A stretch of DNA of 64,000 bases, taken from Penelope pileata (lineage: Eukaryota > Chordata > Aves > Galliformes > Cracidae). Shown one piece after another: positions 33,101 to 44,859 of the stretch; the stretch's first letter is position 1, and every line of letters starts with the position of its first letter. Under the pieces are notes generated by a model, which saw nothing but the letters and a program-made list of their open reading frames with translations, was not told the DNA's origin and did no database searches. The stretch covers positions 248,001 to 312,000 of the forward strand of contig WBMW01005087.1 in assembly GCA_013396635.1 (NCBI GenBank). Reading direction: 5' to 3'. The translations under genes and the position numbers were made by a program.

Positions 33101-35587
33101 TACAGATCCTTTTGCTGGCTCTCATCTGAGATGAATCGACGTCCCTCTACAAGAACAGTAGGAAAAGGGTTAAAACAACCTCCCAGATTGATGTAATTTG
33201 TACCTTGCAATCCTTAAAGTAGTCTTTTCAAAATACAGAATTGCAGCAATAATTCTATAAACATAAAATTGTATGCATTTGTTCCTCCTGAGGACTTTTG
33301 AAATCAGCAATAGTGCATCCTAAACTGGAACACTCCAAAAGACATTTTATTCCATAAAAGAGTTGTTCCAACAGTTTCCATGCTTGTATTAACCTGCTTT
33401 AGGAGCTGTAGTGTGGCAGAATTTGCTGTGTTTCCCTCACTCTTTCCTCGACTGCTATACAGTTGGGAGCCTTCAATCTCTTTGCTGGTCTATAAAGTAT
33501 TGCTTTTTAAAGGGACTTTTCTATATGAAATGAAAAGGAACGAACAAAAGATTGGCGTACAGGTAATACAGTCCGTTATTCAGTTGGAATAATTTAAAAA
33601 AAAAAAGGGGGCCAAATTCCTTGCTTTTATGAATAGAAACAATTTTATTAATGTCCATAGAATTTATTTCAGTTACACTCACTGTTCTTTGTAGCTTATA
33701 TATATTGCTTTTATAATCTGAAAGAACCTTGCTCCCTTAATACATGTTCTGCCTGGTACTTTTTGATTTTGAAAGAATTTGGAATAGAATTTTTTTTAAA
33801 ATACGAATGTTTCTGTTAAATTTTGTGGGTCCACATCAGAAGACAAGATCTCTCTTTGAGTCTAAATTTTATATTGAATGCTCCTTTAACTCTGTGCTAA
33901 TAACAGAAACTCAAAAGTTAGTTTGCAAAACCTTAATACCGCAATATTGGTAAACCTGACATCCAATTTCTCCTTTGAAAAGGTTGCTTGTGGTCTGAAT
34001 ACCAGCTATAACGCAAGATGGAACGGGCGTTATCCTATTGCTTAGGAAGATGCTTTAATTAAAGCCTGAGTGATAATAAAGAATGATAACTATATCAAGT
34101 GTGTATTAAACCCCTTTTAAGATTATGTGAGTTAAGGAAATTTCTTTTCCAATAGATCTCACAATCAAGCTTCCAGCTCTTCAGTACTTCCCCGTTTGCT
34201 TTTATTCTTCCAACAGTTGCTTTCTTCAATGTGATTTATTTAAAAATTAACAATAATACTGGTAGTGCCACTGCTTCAAAGACAAGAAGAAGTAATGACA
34301 AACACATCCTGGCAGGCTTCAGAACTTCTACCTCCACGGTATCCTCAGGAATTTACTGCTTGTGTGGAGCCAAGTGGTAAGTAAATAATAATCCAGTGGT
34401 ACAGAAAGTTATCTCCTCAAAACTTAAAGAGCTTAGGACTTACGTGCACCCTTCAAATAGAGCATGGCCTGAGGAGTCCAGTTTCTCCTTTGGAAATGAG
34501 CCTTTATGCCAAAAAAAAAAAAGAGAAAAGAAACATGTCAGCACCGTATACCATTACTAACAAGTACAAGACGTTACATAGCACCAACCTGTGAGACAGA
34601 AGCAGTCAGCCTGAGTAAGCTATTTACCTGAGGAGCACTCCAGGAGAAAGACAGGAAGGACACTACAAGGAGCAGTGCCGTTGCCGATGCTGTCAGTTTA
34701 CGCTGTCCCTGTGCACAGCAAAGAACCACAAGATATAGGAAAAGCTTTTCAGTTCTGTAGATCTTCTCAAGTCTAAACGTGAGGGTATTTCCAGACCCTC
34801 CCTTCTCCCTGTCTTGCTGCCCAACCTCCTTGTGTGGCTATTTCAGCTTCAGTATACCATGATCTAATGGGAGGACGAATGTTAATTCAAACATTATTTT
34901 TACTCATATTCATCATAAAGGTTCTGTACAGGTGAGAGCTGTCATTGAGGCAAGCATCTTTCCTGCTTATATTTGCGAGGACACTAGATCCTTCAGAAAT
35001 GAAAATAATGTACAAACTAAGGGGGAAATGTGATACAAAGTACGTCTTGATTTTACCAAACCTGAAGGTGGAGATTAGACAACAAGCAAATGTAGGGGAC
35101 TTGCTATTACAAACAAACAAACAGGGAATAAAGATCACTGCTTCCTCAGAAAGAGTTTTTAAATGTAGCATCCTATTTGCATCAGTCACAATTACACACA
35201 CCAAGAGAGTGGCTTGCTTGCTGACGCAGCACACGCAAATGAATGCATTCAGCACGAATCCTCCGTGAACAAACTGCATATCTGCTTGTTTGTGCAGAGA
35301 ACATTCCTACTCATGCATTGATAACGGTGATGGGCAACAGAGAGCATCTAGCACTGCGAGTCACAGTGTTTTATTCCATCCTGTTTTTTAGAGTGCATTT
35401 TGCTATTAATTATTTTTTAATGCAGTGGTTCCAAGAACACTGAGTATGTGTATGTTTCCTCTGCGTTATTTAAAAGTTAAAATTATTAACCTCCACTGCA
35501 GTTCCTAACATATTATACCCTCATGAAAAATCTTAAATTGCAAACTAAATGTTACCCTCATACCAAAAGAGTCTCACTCACCTTCAT
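30114..35587 (-). CDS. SPX: Spexin precursor (neuropeptide Q), complete, six coding exons
   Basis: Secreted peptide hormone precursor; mature spexin activates galanin receptors GALR2/GALR3 and acts in feeding and energy balance. The six exons join in phase to 117 residues plus stop (human is 116). Order: signal peptide, hydrophobic core about residues 11-25 (ALLLVVSFLSFSW); basic site QRR at 33-35; mature NWTPQAMLYLKGAQ at 36-49, identical to the mammalian peptide as I recall it; Gly-Arg-Arg at 50-52 for cleavage and C-terminal amidation; then FISDESQQKDLYDRMQLE, the counterpart of the second peptide NPQ(53-70); then a C-terminal part ending MDSLSTW. The TPQA core marks it as SPX1 rather than the non-mammalian SPX2. 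Convergent with GYS2, as expected from vertebrate synteny. Confidence 0.97.
32338..32424 (-). CDS. SPX: SPX exon 5
   Basis: Minus-strand acceptor gtacttctag and donor gtaaat. Encodes TRSQNTNPLSLSEAAALFL and SSLWKAQEE, aligning with the human PEAATILLASLQKSPEDEE stretch; codons are split correctly at both ends. Confidence 0.9.
32787..32803. repeat. A17 homopolymer
   Basis: Seventeen A after a T-rich stretch in an SPX intron; a likely length-variable site. Confidence 0.9.
33084..33146 (-). CDS. SPX: SPX exon 4 (amidation signal and second peptide)
   Basis: Completes the Gln and encodes GRRFISDESQQKDLYDRMQL; acceptor ttcttgtag and donor gtaagt on the minus strand. GRR is the amidation and cleavage signal. 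Confidence 0.96.
34444..34501 (-). CDS. SPX: SPX exon 3 (mature spexin)
   Basis: Encodes AHFQRRNWTPQAMLYLKGA and one base of the Gln codon. The minus-strand acceptor is a long T tract followed by ggcataaag, an unusual AAAG acceptor; the donor is gtaagt. Confidence 0.97.
34628..34708 (-). CDS. SPX: SPX exon 2 (signal peptide)
   Basis: Minus-strand acceptor gctgtgcacag and donor gtaaat; 27 codons GQRKLTASATALLLVVSFL through SFSWSAPQ, forming the hydrophobic signal sequence. Confidence 0.94.
35582..35587 (-). CDS. SPX: SPX exon 1 coding part (Met-Lys)
   Basis: On the minus strand ATGAAG is followed directly by the donor gtgagt. Only two codons are coding, as in other vertebrate spexin genes where the start lies at the very end of exon 1. 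This start is chosen because it joins in phase to the signal-peptide exon. Confidence 0.9.
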
Positions 35588-35665
35588 GCCTATTGAAGTA
35601 GCAAATCTTCAGTCTTTGTTTCTTGGAATAACGTGTCACAGGATCTCCTAAAGGTTTGGGGGTAC

Positions 35666-35672
35666 CTTTATA
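35666..35672 (-). promoter_or_regulatory. Candidate SPX TATA box
   Basis: The minus strand reads atttataaaggt, a good TATA box, about 80 bp upstream of the SPX ATG. Initiation some 30 bp downstream would give a 5' UTR of about 50 bases that includes the two-codon exon-1 coding part. No transcript evidence is available here. Confidence 0.5.
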
Positions 35673-38600
35673 AATCTTCAGAGTGAATGTCCCCTCCCCT
35701 TCTCTGACAGGGTGGAGGAGTCTAAAGGGATCTCTTGTCAGCTCTGTAGATGGAGATGTAGAAGGTCTGATGACTCCTGAGGGAAACCTGTAGTCTTGCA
35801 GGAAGTCAGAGAAATGATTGAAAGACAGACACGCTTGGAGACGCACCCCATTAGCCAGGTGAATACTTTCTGAATGCATCAGCATCAGCCCCGTGCATTT
35901 GCAATACGTCACCTTCTTTCCAGATGATCAATAACTACAGCCAGGAGCAGATATTAATAAGAATGATGAGTATTTACCTAGGCTAATCTAACATATATCA
36001 GGCTGTTAGCCATTTTGGGAGCTGGAAAAGGTAGCAAATTAGCCATAACATGCCAATATCGAGTAAAAGGTGACACATCTAGTGTCACCAGCTTGAGGTT
36101 ATTCCTTGTGTACACTTAGAGGATGCAGCCTCTTGTTTGCTTCTCTAACAATCTCTCATATGTAGTTTTCTTATACACAACTGAAAATGCAAAGCTGAAT
36201 TTAAAAAAAAATTAAAAAAAAAAAAAACACTGACCCTTTGCTGTCTCATGAAGTGGTTGGAGTAAAAGCCAAATCATGGGCTTGAATAGGTGAAGCAGTG
36301 TGGCAGTAAACAGAAAAAAGGCAGGAAGTGGGAATCAGAGAACCCATTTCCATAAGCTACTTCTAAGTGGTTGTTGGACTCATGGCAGTCATGGATAGCT
36401 GTTTTGGTCCTCTGACAAAGAGCTAATCTTGCCTGATGCCTAGCTTTGCTGGTTCTGTACTCAGCATTTTTATCTCTTCTCCTTAATTTTTTCCTCCGCA
36501 AAATGAGAGGGAATCGGATGGGAAAGGGGTGCAAATGGGGAGTCAGAAGTTTGCTGATTAGAAGATTGAGCAGTAAAAAATATATTGTGGGAGCCTCACA
36601 AACACACTCATGTATGTGCAGTCTGAATGAACAGCGTGCAGGCAATGTTAAGGCTTGTTAGGAGCTTTTCCCTGATATGAGGTATCTGAATAGACTGCTC
36701 TGAAGCACACTGTTATTGAAGGTGCACTTACTCTCTGGCTTTTGGGGGTGGATTTTGCTTTGTTCTCTGCTGATTCCAGACAAAATTGGTCATCCCACAT
36801 ACAGAACTCACATTGGCTGCAGCTTGCTCTGGCATAGACGCAATAAATTAAAGGGAAGTTTATGTTTTGGCCTCATGCAGCTCTCATGATGATTGGGAGC
36901 TGCCATGGTACCTCCATCTTTTAAGTAAAACGCCTTGCCATGATGCACCTTTATCCAGAAGAATGTATTCTAGTTGCATCTTCTTCAATATAAAGTTCAC
37001 ATTTTCCCTGCTATTTTCTTCTTGCTCTGATGGAACAGAGACTTTTCTTGATGATGTTTAAACCTCGGTTAGGAGAGTGTTATGCATTGCATCCAGGAGA
37101 CATTTAACAAGCAGACTTGGAAAAGACACTTCAGCTACTCATCCATTCCCTTCTGTAGCTACCTCAGAGCCACTCTTTATGCACAGACCAAAGGGCCAGA
37201 ATCACAACACACAACTGAGTCTGTGAAAATTAACACTCAGTACTTTTCGCTGTAAAATATATTGTCTTCTCAACGGTTGTCCTTGTGGAAGAACAACCAG
37301 AGAAAGTAAGCCCACATTCCCCTGCCTGTGGAATGGGGCAAGTTAAGACAAACTGTGAGGACAACCAGCTCTGCTCCCCCTGTAGGAACTGGGGAGAAGG
37401 GGAAGAGAGTGTGAAGTATAGAGAATGATTCACATAACTACCACACTGTAGAAAGAAAGCTTCAGCTTTCATTATCTTTTGACCACTTTTGGAAGTCTTG
37501 AGCTTCTTGAATTTGGTGTTGCTGGAGTGCCACTCTCTCTAGCAAACTTGGCTCTGTTGCCAGTCCTGCTCTTCTTCTTGTAGTGACTACAGCCTGTTCT
37601 TGGCTGACCAGAGGACAGCAGGGAGCTCAGCTGGGCAGGTAAAAACCTGGCTTGGCTTACTGTAGGATCAGGTGACCATCATCTCAAGAGCAAATGCAGA
37701 ACCTTGGCAGCATCCTCTTAAATGAGTCAAAACGGCTTCAATGGCACTAAGGTGTCTAGAAGTGAAAGGTTTAGTTTCAGCCACTAGCAAGAGACAGGCT
37801 ACCTTGCCTAAACACGATCCAGGACATCTACGACACTGCATGGGTCCTGTAAGAGACCCAAATGCTTGTGGAGAAGGAGCTGGAGGCAGGCAGGATTCCT
37901 GGGGCACCTAAACGTCACTAGTTCCTTGCGACTAAGAACTGAAGCACTTCTACGCTCTCCCTCTCAGTGAAGAGAAACAGGACCTTGAAGCACACCACCT
38001 GGCCACAGACCATATGCTGTTAAGAGAGATGGACTGAATTCTCATCTGGAGATGATGTCTGTTTCTCTTCATTGGATTCAGACAGAGCCTAGATGGCCAG
38101 CATTTCACACAGACCGCATCAGGTGAGATGAACCCGATTCCAAACTAAATTTCCACTGAGATCTAATATTAGGACCTTCATAATCCTCAATCAAAAAGTG
38201 TGGAAATCAGGCACAGACTAAAGAAAAAAGGTGTTCTGTTTCCTTAGTGCTTTTACGACCAAGAGCCTTGAATCTATTTAGTTTTATTGCGACCAAGGAT
38301 TCTAAGTTACTTAGGTATTTAAAAAAATGTGTTTCAAAACAATCTCCCAGGAAATAAAAAAGAAATCTGTGTGCAGAACAAGGAACTTCAGGTTTGTCAA
38401 TTCTCCTTTATTGATAAAAATTTAAAAGACACTTCTTCCTTCATAACTCTTTCTTGTCATGATTCTATGAGAAGGTGGTCATCTTTCTTTTCCCAGAAAT
38501 CTAACCATTTCTGGGATGGCATGTGGGACAGGCTTTATTTGCAAACAGCAACAGAAGACATACTTTTAGAAGGAAATGCATGTACTGAGAGTGCTTGCAT

Positions 38601-41600
38601 TCACCAAAAAAAAACCAAAACAACCAACTCGTGGATGTGTATAGGCATATATAAGCTCATACTGTTAAAAAATGAAGTAACCTATAATTGGGTTATGGAT
38701 CATAACACACTAAAATCTTCAGGACTTCAGGGTGATGAGCTGTATGTGAAACACTCATTGTCAACCCTGCCATTTCTCAGCTGATTCACATAAATGAGGA
38801 AGCGGCTTTGGCATGTAATCAATACCGTAAGTGAGGGAAGTAGAGTGAAGCTTGCTGTAGCAGCATGATGCCTTATTAGAAAGAACATAACCTATGCTTA
38901 TTCTTAAAGATGATCTAAAGGGCAGAGGCTGCTTACCCTGGCACTGAAAATGATAAAAAGCCAATTTCCGGGATTGGAGTTCAGTGCTGACGTGAGTGAA
39001 AGTTCTTGCGTGGTAGAGATTTACCTTACTGAGCCAAACATACCTCAGTGACTTTTGTCATGACCATGTGTTTTCCCAAATCTTTCCCTATGAGTACAGG
39101 CAACAGCCATTGTGCCTGTCTATTTTTAAACTGGTGGTGAGGACACCAGTGATCTGTCGCTTGCTCTTGAGTAAAAGGTGAGGCTGTTGTGTGTAAGTGG
39201 CCAGGAGGTATGTCAGCAAATACGGTATTCTTATGGTATCAAGGTACATATGTACCATTACCATGACCTTTGTCTCTTACTCTCATTTCTTGTGTGCTTT
39301 CCTGCTAGTATGTTAACTCTTTGGCAATTTCATCTCACTTCTGTCTGGCATGTGAACAACGTCTATCACAGTGCTGTGCATGCTAACCATTACATCTTGA
39401 AAGACTGAACTATTGTGGCAGGCTGCAGAACAGGAAGCTGCAAACAACTAGCACTGTGTTTAAGGTACAGTAAGGGAATTTAACTCAGTTAGTAAGGCAA
39501 GCTTTCTAATGGTAGCACAGCGAAATACAGATTGCCTTAGAAGGCTGTGGATCTACAATCACTGAGAAGCTTAGAGAACAGATTAGCCAAGCCCCTTTTA
39601 GAAGAAGCTGGTAAACTGATCCTGCCCAGGTACAGAGTGATGAACTGTACAATCTCTGAACATCTTCATCTGGCCCTGATTTTTACATTTCCGTGATCTT
39701 TCAAAGCTGTCTCTGGACTTTAACAGCATACATCCCACTCAGATTGAGGAGAACTTTGTGTACAAGTTCCATATTTGCTATGTAAAATCTGTTAAGTGAG
39801 TAAAATTTTCTGCCATCAATTGACGCATAAGAAGCCTAACATGCCATGTGAACATGCTTTTCAGCATTATTTTTCCAAATAGACCCTATAATCTCTAAGC
39901 ATTTGTATTTTTGTGGGGCAGCCATGAAGAGGAAGAGATACTCTTTTGCAGAAGGAAGCCAGGTGTATGGTTACAATGACGATTAGCAGCTGAAATAAAA
40001 CTTGCCTAACTCCTCTGTTGCCCACTCAGCACCATAATGCCTGCAAGCACGATACCTGTGCTACTGTGTTGTTACTGGAGCTGCTTTTCTTCTTTTCTCT
40101 AGACTTTATGAGAAGAACTGTACTAAAAACTGCTTGAGTTACAGTGCAAGCGGTAGAAAAGCCTGTCTGATGGGGACTGTGTAAATGTCTCACACAGTAG
40201 AGGTAATAGAGCCTTTGTTGAGAACTGCAGAGTGACCAACGCTACATTCAGGTCCAGGCACTAGGCTTCTCAGAAGTGTTTTGATAAAACAGAAGAAATT
40301 TCAAGAGATAACTATAAGCAAAAGTTTAAAATGTTATGCGAGGCAAGGGATGATTAAAAGTATCAGGAAGGAAGAGAAATCAACAAATATTTGAAATGTG
40401 TAAACATCACAAAAAGAGATCTTAGTTCTGAAGTTCAGTGACCCGTAGGATAGTACATTTTTCTTCAGTAATGAAAAAGTCATGGGCAAACATCAGGAAA
40501 AAAAGTTCATCTGATAAAATTTTATCCAACTTGCATGCTGAAAGAGATCTGACCAAGCATAGGCATTTACTGTGTATGTTAGCAGAAGCTCTTCAGACCT
40601 GCACATACTGTCAGAGGCATCTCTCAGAGCATGCCTTTCTGTAGTGACAGAAGCACCAAAGGCCAAGGAGTCATCTGACCTTTTCTTCTACCCCCATGAA
40701 CTTGGCAAAGAGGATTTTTGTCTTTGTCAAGAAGTTACCTAGAGGGCTACAAACTATGCTGAACACTACGCATGCGATCATCTCCTCTTGGCTGAGCAGT
40801 ACGTTTCTCATACAGTCTCACCCATGGAGCTGGACAAGAAATACATGCTGTTGCTGAGCAGCTGGACGCTGACATTTTGTTGTAAATAGTGGATGGAACG
40901 ATGGAGGTTACACTGAGAGCCTGAGTGATAACTGGCAGTCAAGAGTTGGAGGCTGAACCAATCTGCTCCATGTTCTTGACACGGTGCCCAACCTGTACAA
41001 GCACTGTCCATAAAATGTGCAGTCCCTTGGGCTCGTTTTCCTTACCCCTGGATACCAGGAGGGATGGAGAGGGTTTATATGCTTATATACTTGCATTTGT
41101 ACACAAAGTGTGTAACTTACGTAGAGATAGATGCTGATAAAGAGTGAATGGAAAACCTCAGGGAATATTTTCAAGAGAAGCCAAGTATTTTAGGAACTGT
41201 GCTTGTAAAACATTGAAAATGTTTGTTGTCAGTATTTTCCCATGCATCCTGAACACGTGATACACTTAACCCTTATATACTATGTTGACGTGATTATTAG
41301 GAGAGTAAGTATGAGGGGTCTAATTAAGCCTCAGACCCTATGAGTGAAACACTTTTTCTGCCCATTTTTGACTCTGTCCTTCTCAGTTTAGATTGCAAGG
41401 TCAATGGGCAAGGATTGTTTGCCCCTGTGCCTGCTCTGCCAACTGTACAGCTTCACAGATATCAGCATCACTTGGAGGAACAGATCACTTGTTCCTGCCA
41501 ATGTGGGAAAAAGATATGCCTGCTGTTTTAATGTGGGAGGCCTTCTCTTCAAACTGGTGAGTTAAAAATCTTCCTGTACACATGATAAATCTCTCAGTGA

Positions 41601-44237
41601 TAAAAGAAATAGGAGATGAGATCCTCAGCTGGATTGGTTTACTCCTGGAAATGTCACCTCTGTATTAAAATCAGCTTTACTCCTGGAAAAAAACGCACGT
41701 CCAGTCAAAACCTTATCCATCTGCTAGTCAAACTAGAACTGATCACATCAGCACATGGGCTTTGGCAATGCTGCTGGATATCAGAGCCTGCTTCTTAGTT
41801 TAACAGCTTTCCTACAAAACAATGTAAAGAAACATCAGTGCATTTCCAAATTTTGGGTTTTAATTATAAAGCATCTGTGAGATTACATTTATTCTTTTTC
41901 CAGGTGCGCTGAAATAACTGGTGGTAGGCGGCATTTCTCCAAGTGCTTGGAGAAGTCTGATGGACTGTGTGGTTAGTATTTATGTGGCAGGCAGTAACAT
42001 ACCCTCAAAAACATTATATTAAGCTGTTCTTTTTCCAGTTATTTGTAGAACATATACCTAAGAATCCACAGTGTTAAAGTGCAAATCTTATTTTAGAATA
42101 TAATACTGAAAAGAAGACTGATTTAACAGCCTTTATAACAAAACTTTTTTTGCTCACATAACCAAGGGCAGAGCAGATAGCAACATTATCGACCATCAGC
42201 CCAATACATTCCAACTTCTGCATTCCTTTAGAAAGCTGTAAGAGCTATGAATTTTCATAGGATTTCTGTATTCTCTGCTCGAACTGCCACAGGAGAAATC
42301 AGGTGAGATCTGCTGCCTGAGAGTTTACAAAGGTTGGGAAAAGTAAGAAAGAACTGCTAATAAAGGTGAGAAACATCCCAGGTACCCAAGATCATCCAGA
42401 ACTATAAACTGTACCACAATGTTCCTTTTAAAAGTAAGGGTAGAACAGCAGTAAGATGTCAAGACGCAGCAGAATTCAAGGGAGTTCACTCAGCAGGCAC
42501 AGCAAAAAAGAGTAAAAGAGCTAAAAAGCTGGAGACTGAAGTTTTATTTGCATCTCATTGCAACTCATTGCCCCTGTTAGCCCAACAGCTGAGAGGCAGG
42601 CAGCAACAGGTGTGCCTCGTAAAGGGGGTGTTCCAGCAAATGAATCCTCTGCTAGTTTCACTGCTGGAGTTCCTTCTGTGAAGTCTTCTTCAGAGGAGCA
42701 GCTAGACCAGGTTTAGTTACTGTGTGTTATCTTTACTGGAGAGAAACAGAAGGTATTTTGTTATGTGCTATTCTGCTGTTGTAAGTATGTCTTAGACTAT
42801 TTTTTAACAGAGAGCTGCAGGTAATGTTTTAAAAAAACGTTGTTAAAAGGTCTAATGTTCTTTCATGGTTTGTTACGTATACCTGAAGGCTTTTGTGTAC
42901 TTAGAGAACGTAATTAAATCTAACTGCAACATGTGTATGCTTTTTCATTTAAAGCATGTTGTTTACCTCTAATATGGGGAACTGCTTCTATTTCCTAGCA
43001 TTTGCTTTTAGGAGTAGAACTTACAAATTAACCACAGTGGTAACTAAAAGCAGCCTTGATTTTTTGTCTTCAAAAAGCACGCTGAGTTTCTTGTTATTTT
43101 TCTTGAAACACCGCTCTGACTAAGAGCATGTTCAACATGGTAAATGTTGCTGTGTTGCTACTTACAGAACTAAGAGTATGGGGGAAAAAAAACCCTGGAA
43201 CTCTCGACTACCTGTCTGTAAAACTAAGCTGTTAGCATGCATATAGCTTGTAATAGACCAATTCAAGTAACACTGAGTATTTGTTGGCAATCTGGATTCA
43301 TAAATACCTACGTATGATTTTCCTCTTTACGTGGCAAGACTACATAAACAGCAACTCTTGTGTTAAATGCTAGTGAAGCACGTTGCTGTTTTTGTAAAGA
43401 AAAAAGATCTTTGATAAAAGAAACAAGAAAAACTGGCTTCAACCATTTCACTTACCTAAAGGAAAAACAGGGAGCTAACTTCGTGGAGAAGCTGAGGTTG
43501 ATTCATTTTGTTTCTTGATGCTCAGTATGAGTAAAAAGACACAGTTCATTGAAGTCTATAGACTTGTAGGGGTAAGCTAGTGCCTGTACTGTGTAAGGGG
43601 AAATCCCTTCAGGCCAAGGAGGTTGGTGTCTGGGGAGCCTCCTAAATGAAATTAAGAACTACCAATGCCTAAAGGAGATCCCTCAGGAAATAGTTGGACA
43701 GTTGCTGTTAGACACAAGTAAAAGTCCATGGGATCAGAAGGAAGCATGTGCTACAAATGTGACTAAAAGTATTAGTTATGAAAGTTGTGTGGGCTTTTGT
43801 TGACGTTTTATTGATTTAATGAAAGCCTCTATATTAAAACATAAGTATAATTTTACATACAGTAGGCTGAGTAAAGAAGCACTAAGGTGCTTCCTTTAAG
43901 AGGACAGAAATTGAATTTCTTCCCTCCAGCCTAGCAGTTGACTGTCTTTTTAGTCTGCCCCTTTTTCTTTGGTATGGTTCTTGTATTTAAGAATAAGAAG
44001 TGAGATTTCAAAAAGTGTTTCTTCCTGTGTTCCCCCCTCTTCCAAGGCTGCATCCCTTCTAGTTTCCTGGTGAATTAAACATTGTGGTTGAAGGTTTCTG
44101 CCTCGGTCTGTATAAGGACTAAGGATTTTCAAATTGCTTGATACCAAAGCTCCAAGCTGTCTGCTCAATGGAAGAATTGGCACCACGAATGTGTGCCCAT
44201 TGATCTGACTGTTATATCTTGTCCCTGTTCTTTACAG
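35673..44237. other. Intergenic region between SPX and the IRAG2-like gene
   Basis: About 8.6 kb. SPX control sequence is expected at the left end and the promoter and any 5' noncoding exon of the next gene near the right end, but no such exon can be called. An A-rich run lies at 36203-36227. The longest open frame (38329-38784, +) has no recognisable composition or motif. GOLT1B, next to SPX in human, was looked for and not seen. Confidence 0.7.
35905..35911 (-). promoter_or_regulatory. CRE-like element upstream of SPX
   Basis: The minus strand reads ggtgacgtattgcaaatg: a TGACG CRE half site followed by a C/EBP-like ttgcaaat. It lies about 240 bp upstream of the TATA box. Short motifs of this kind also occur by chance. 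Confidence 0.25.
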
Positions 44238-44264
44238 ACACTTTGCAAGAGAGAGGAATTGATA

Positions 44265-44859
44265 ATGTCTTTGGAACGTGGTGCTAACAAACGGCATCAT
44301 AACCCAGTGGATAGTATATGCAGAAAGATCAAATCTATCCAAATGATGGACCAAGTCTCCAACCCTGCTCTGCAAATACCGAAATTTCAGTCTCGGAACT
44401 TTGATAGTCCACAGTGCAATATGAAGAAAAACCTGGAAGAAATATTGAAGAAAAGAACTTTTAGAAGTCGTGATAGTACCAGTCCCCGCTTCGTCAGTCC
44501 CAGCAGTGACGGTGCTTCCTCTGCAGACTTACGGTTACTGTCGCCTTGTATTGGCCGTATCTCTGACTGCAGCTCTGCAGATGCTACATACTCTATCGTT
44601 AGAAGTGAAGATAGGACCAGCAACCCATGGTTGCCAGTATGCCCCATGGACAACTGTTCTCCACCCTACTTCACATCCAGAGAGGCCAGTGCCCAGAACC
44701 AGCGGTGTGCTTTAGTGAGCACTGAGTCTAAAGATGTGCATCGTGAACAGAAGTACTTCACATCAAGTCCACACTTACAGTTCTTTGTGTCTGATAAAGC
44801 ATCAGAAAATCCTATGAACCTGTCCCCTGTGCCAAAGAGATTATCTTTGAGTGAAAGAG
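44265..44859 (+). CDS. IRAG2: IRAG2-like coding exon 1 (N-terminal Ser-rich region)
   Basis: The exon probably begins at 44238 after gttctttacag; the frame is open between 44238 and the ATG. Encodes MSLERGANKRHHNPVDSICR, then DQVSNPALQIPKFQSRNFDS and many Ser/Thr-Pro pairs; donor gtaaaa. 198 codons plus one base. Confidence 0.8.

Larger units (their letters stand above)
30173..35581 (-). other. SPX introns
   Basis: Introns at 30173-32337, 32425-33083, 33147-34443, 34502-34627 and 34709-35581. The first contains a purine-rich stretch near 31560-31920, the second an A17 run (32787-32803). Open frames in them do not resemble proteins I know. Confidence 0.85.

Noticed and set aside
34887..35279. 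130-codon minus-strand frame between SPX exons 1 and 2
   Set aside because: Intronic and bounded by no matching splice phase; the spexin exons account for the gene fully.
36274..36645. 123-codon minus-strand frame, considered as a possible GOLT1B or other gene
   Set aside because: The translation does not resemble GOLT1B, a four-helix membrane protein, and shows no motif.
38329..38784. 151-codon plus-strand frame in the intergenic region
   Set aside because: Irregular composition, no motif and no splice partners; within the range expected by chance for 64 kb.
42546..42553. Octamer ATTTGCAT upstream of the IRAG2-like gene, considered as a lymphoid promoter element
   Set aside because: The same octamer occurs at several unrelated places in the window (for example near 4969 and 35175, and reversed near 18723), as expected by chance in AT-rich DNA.
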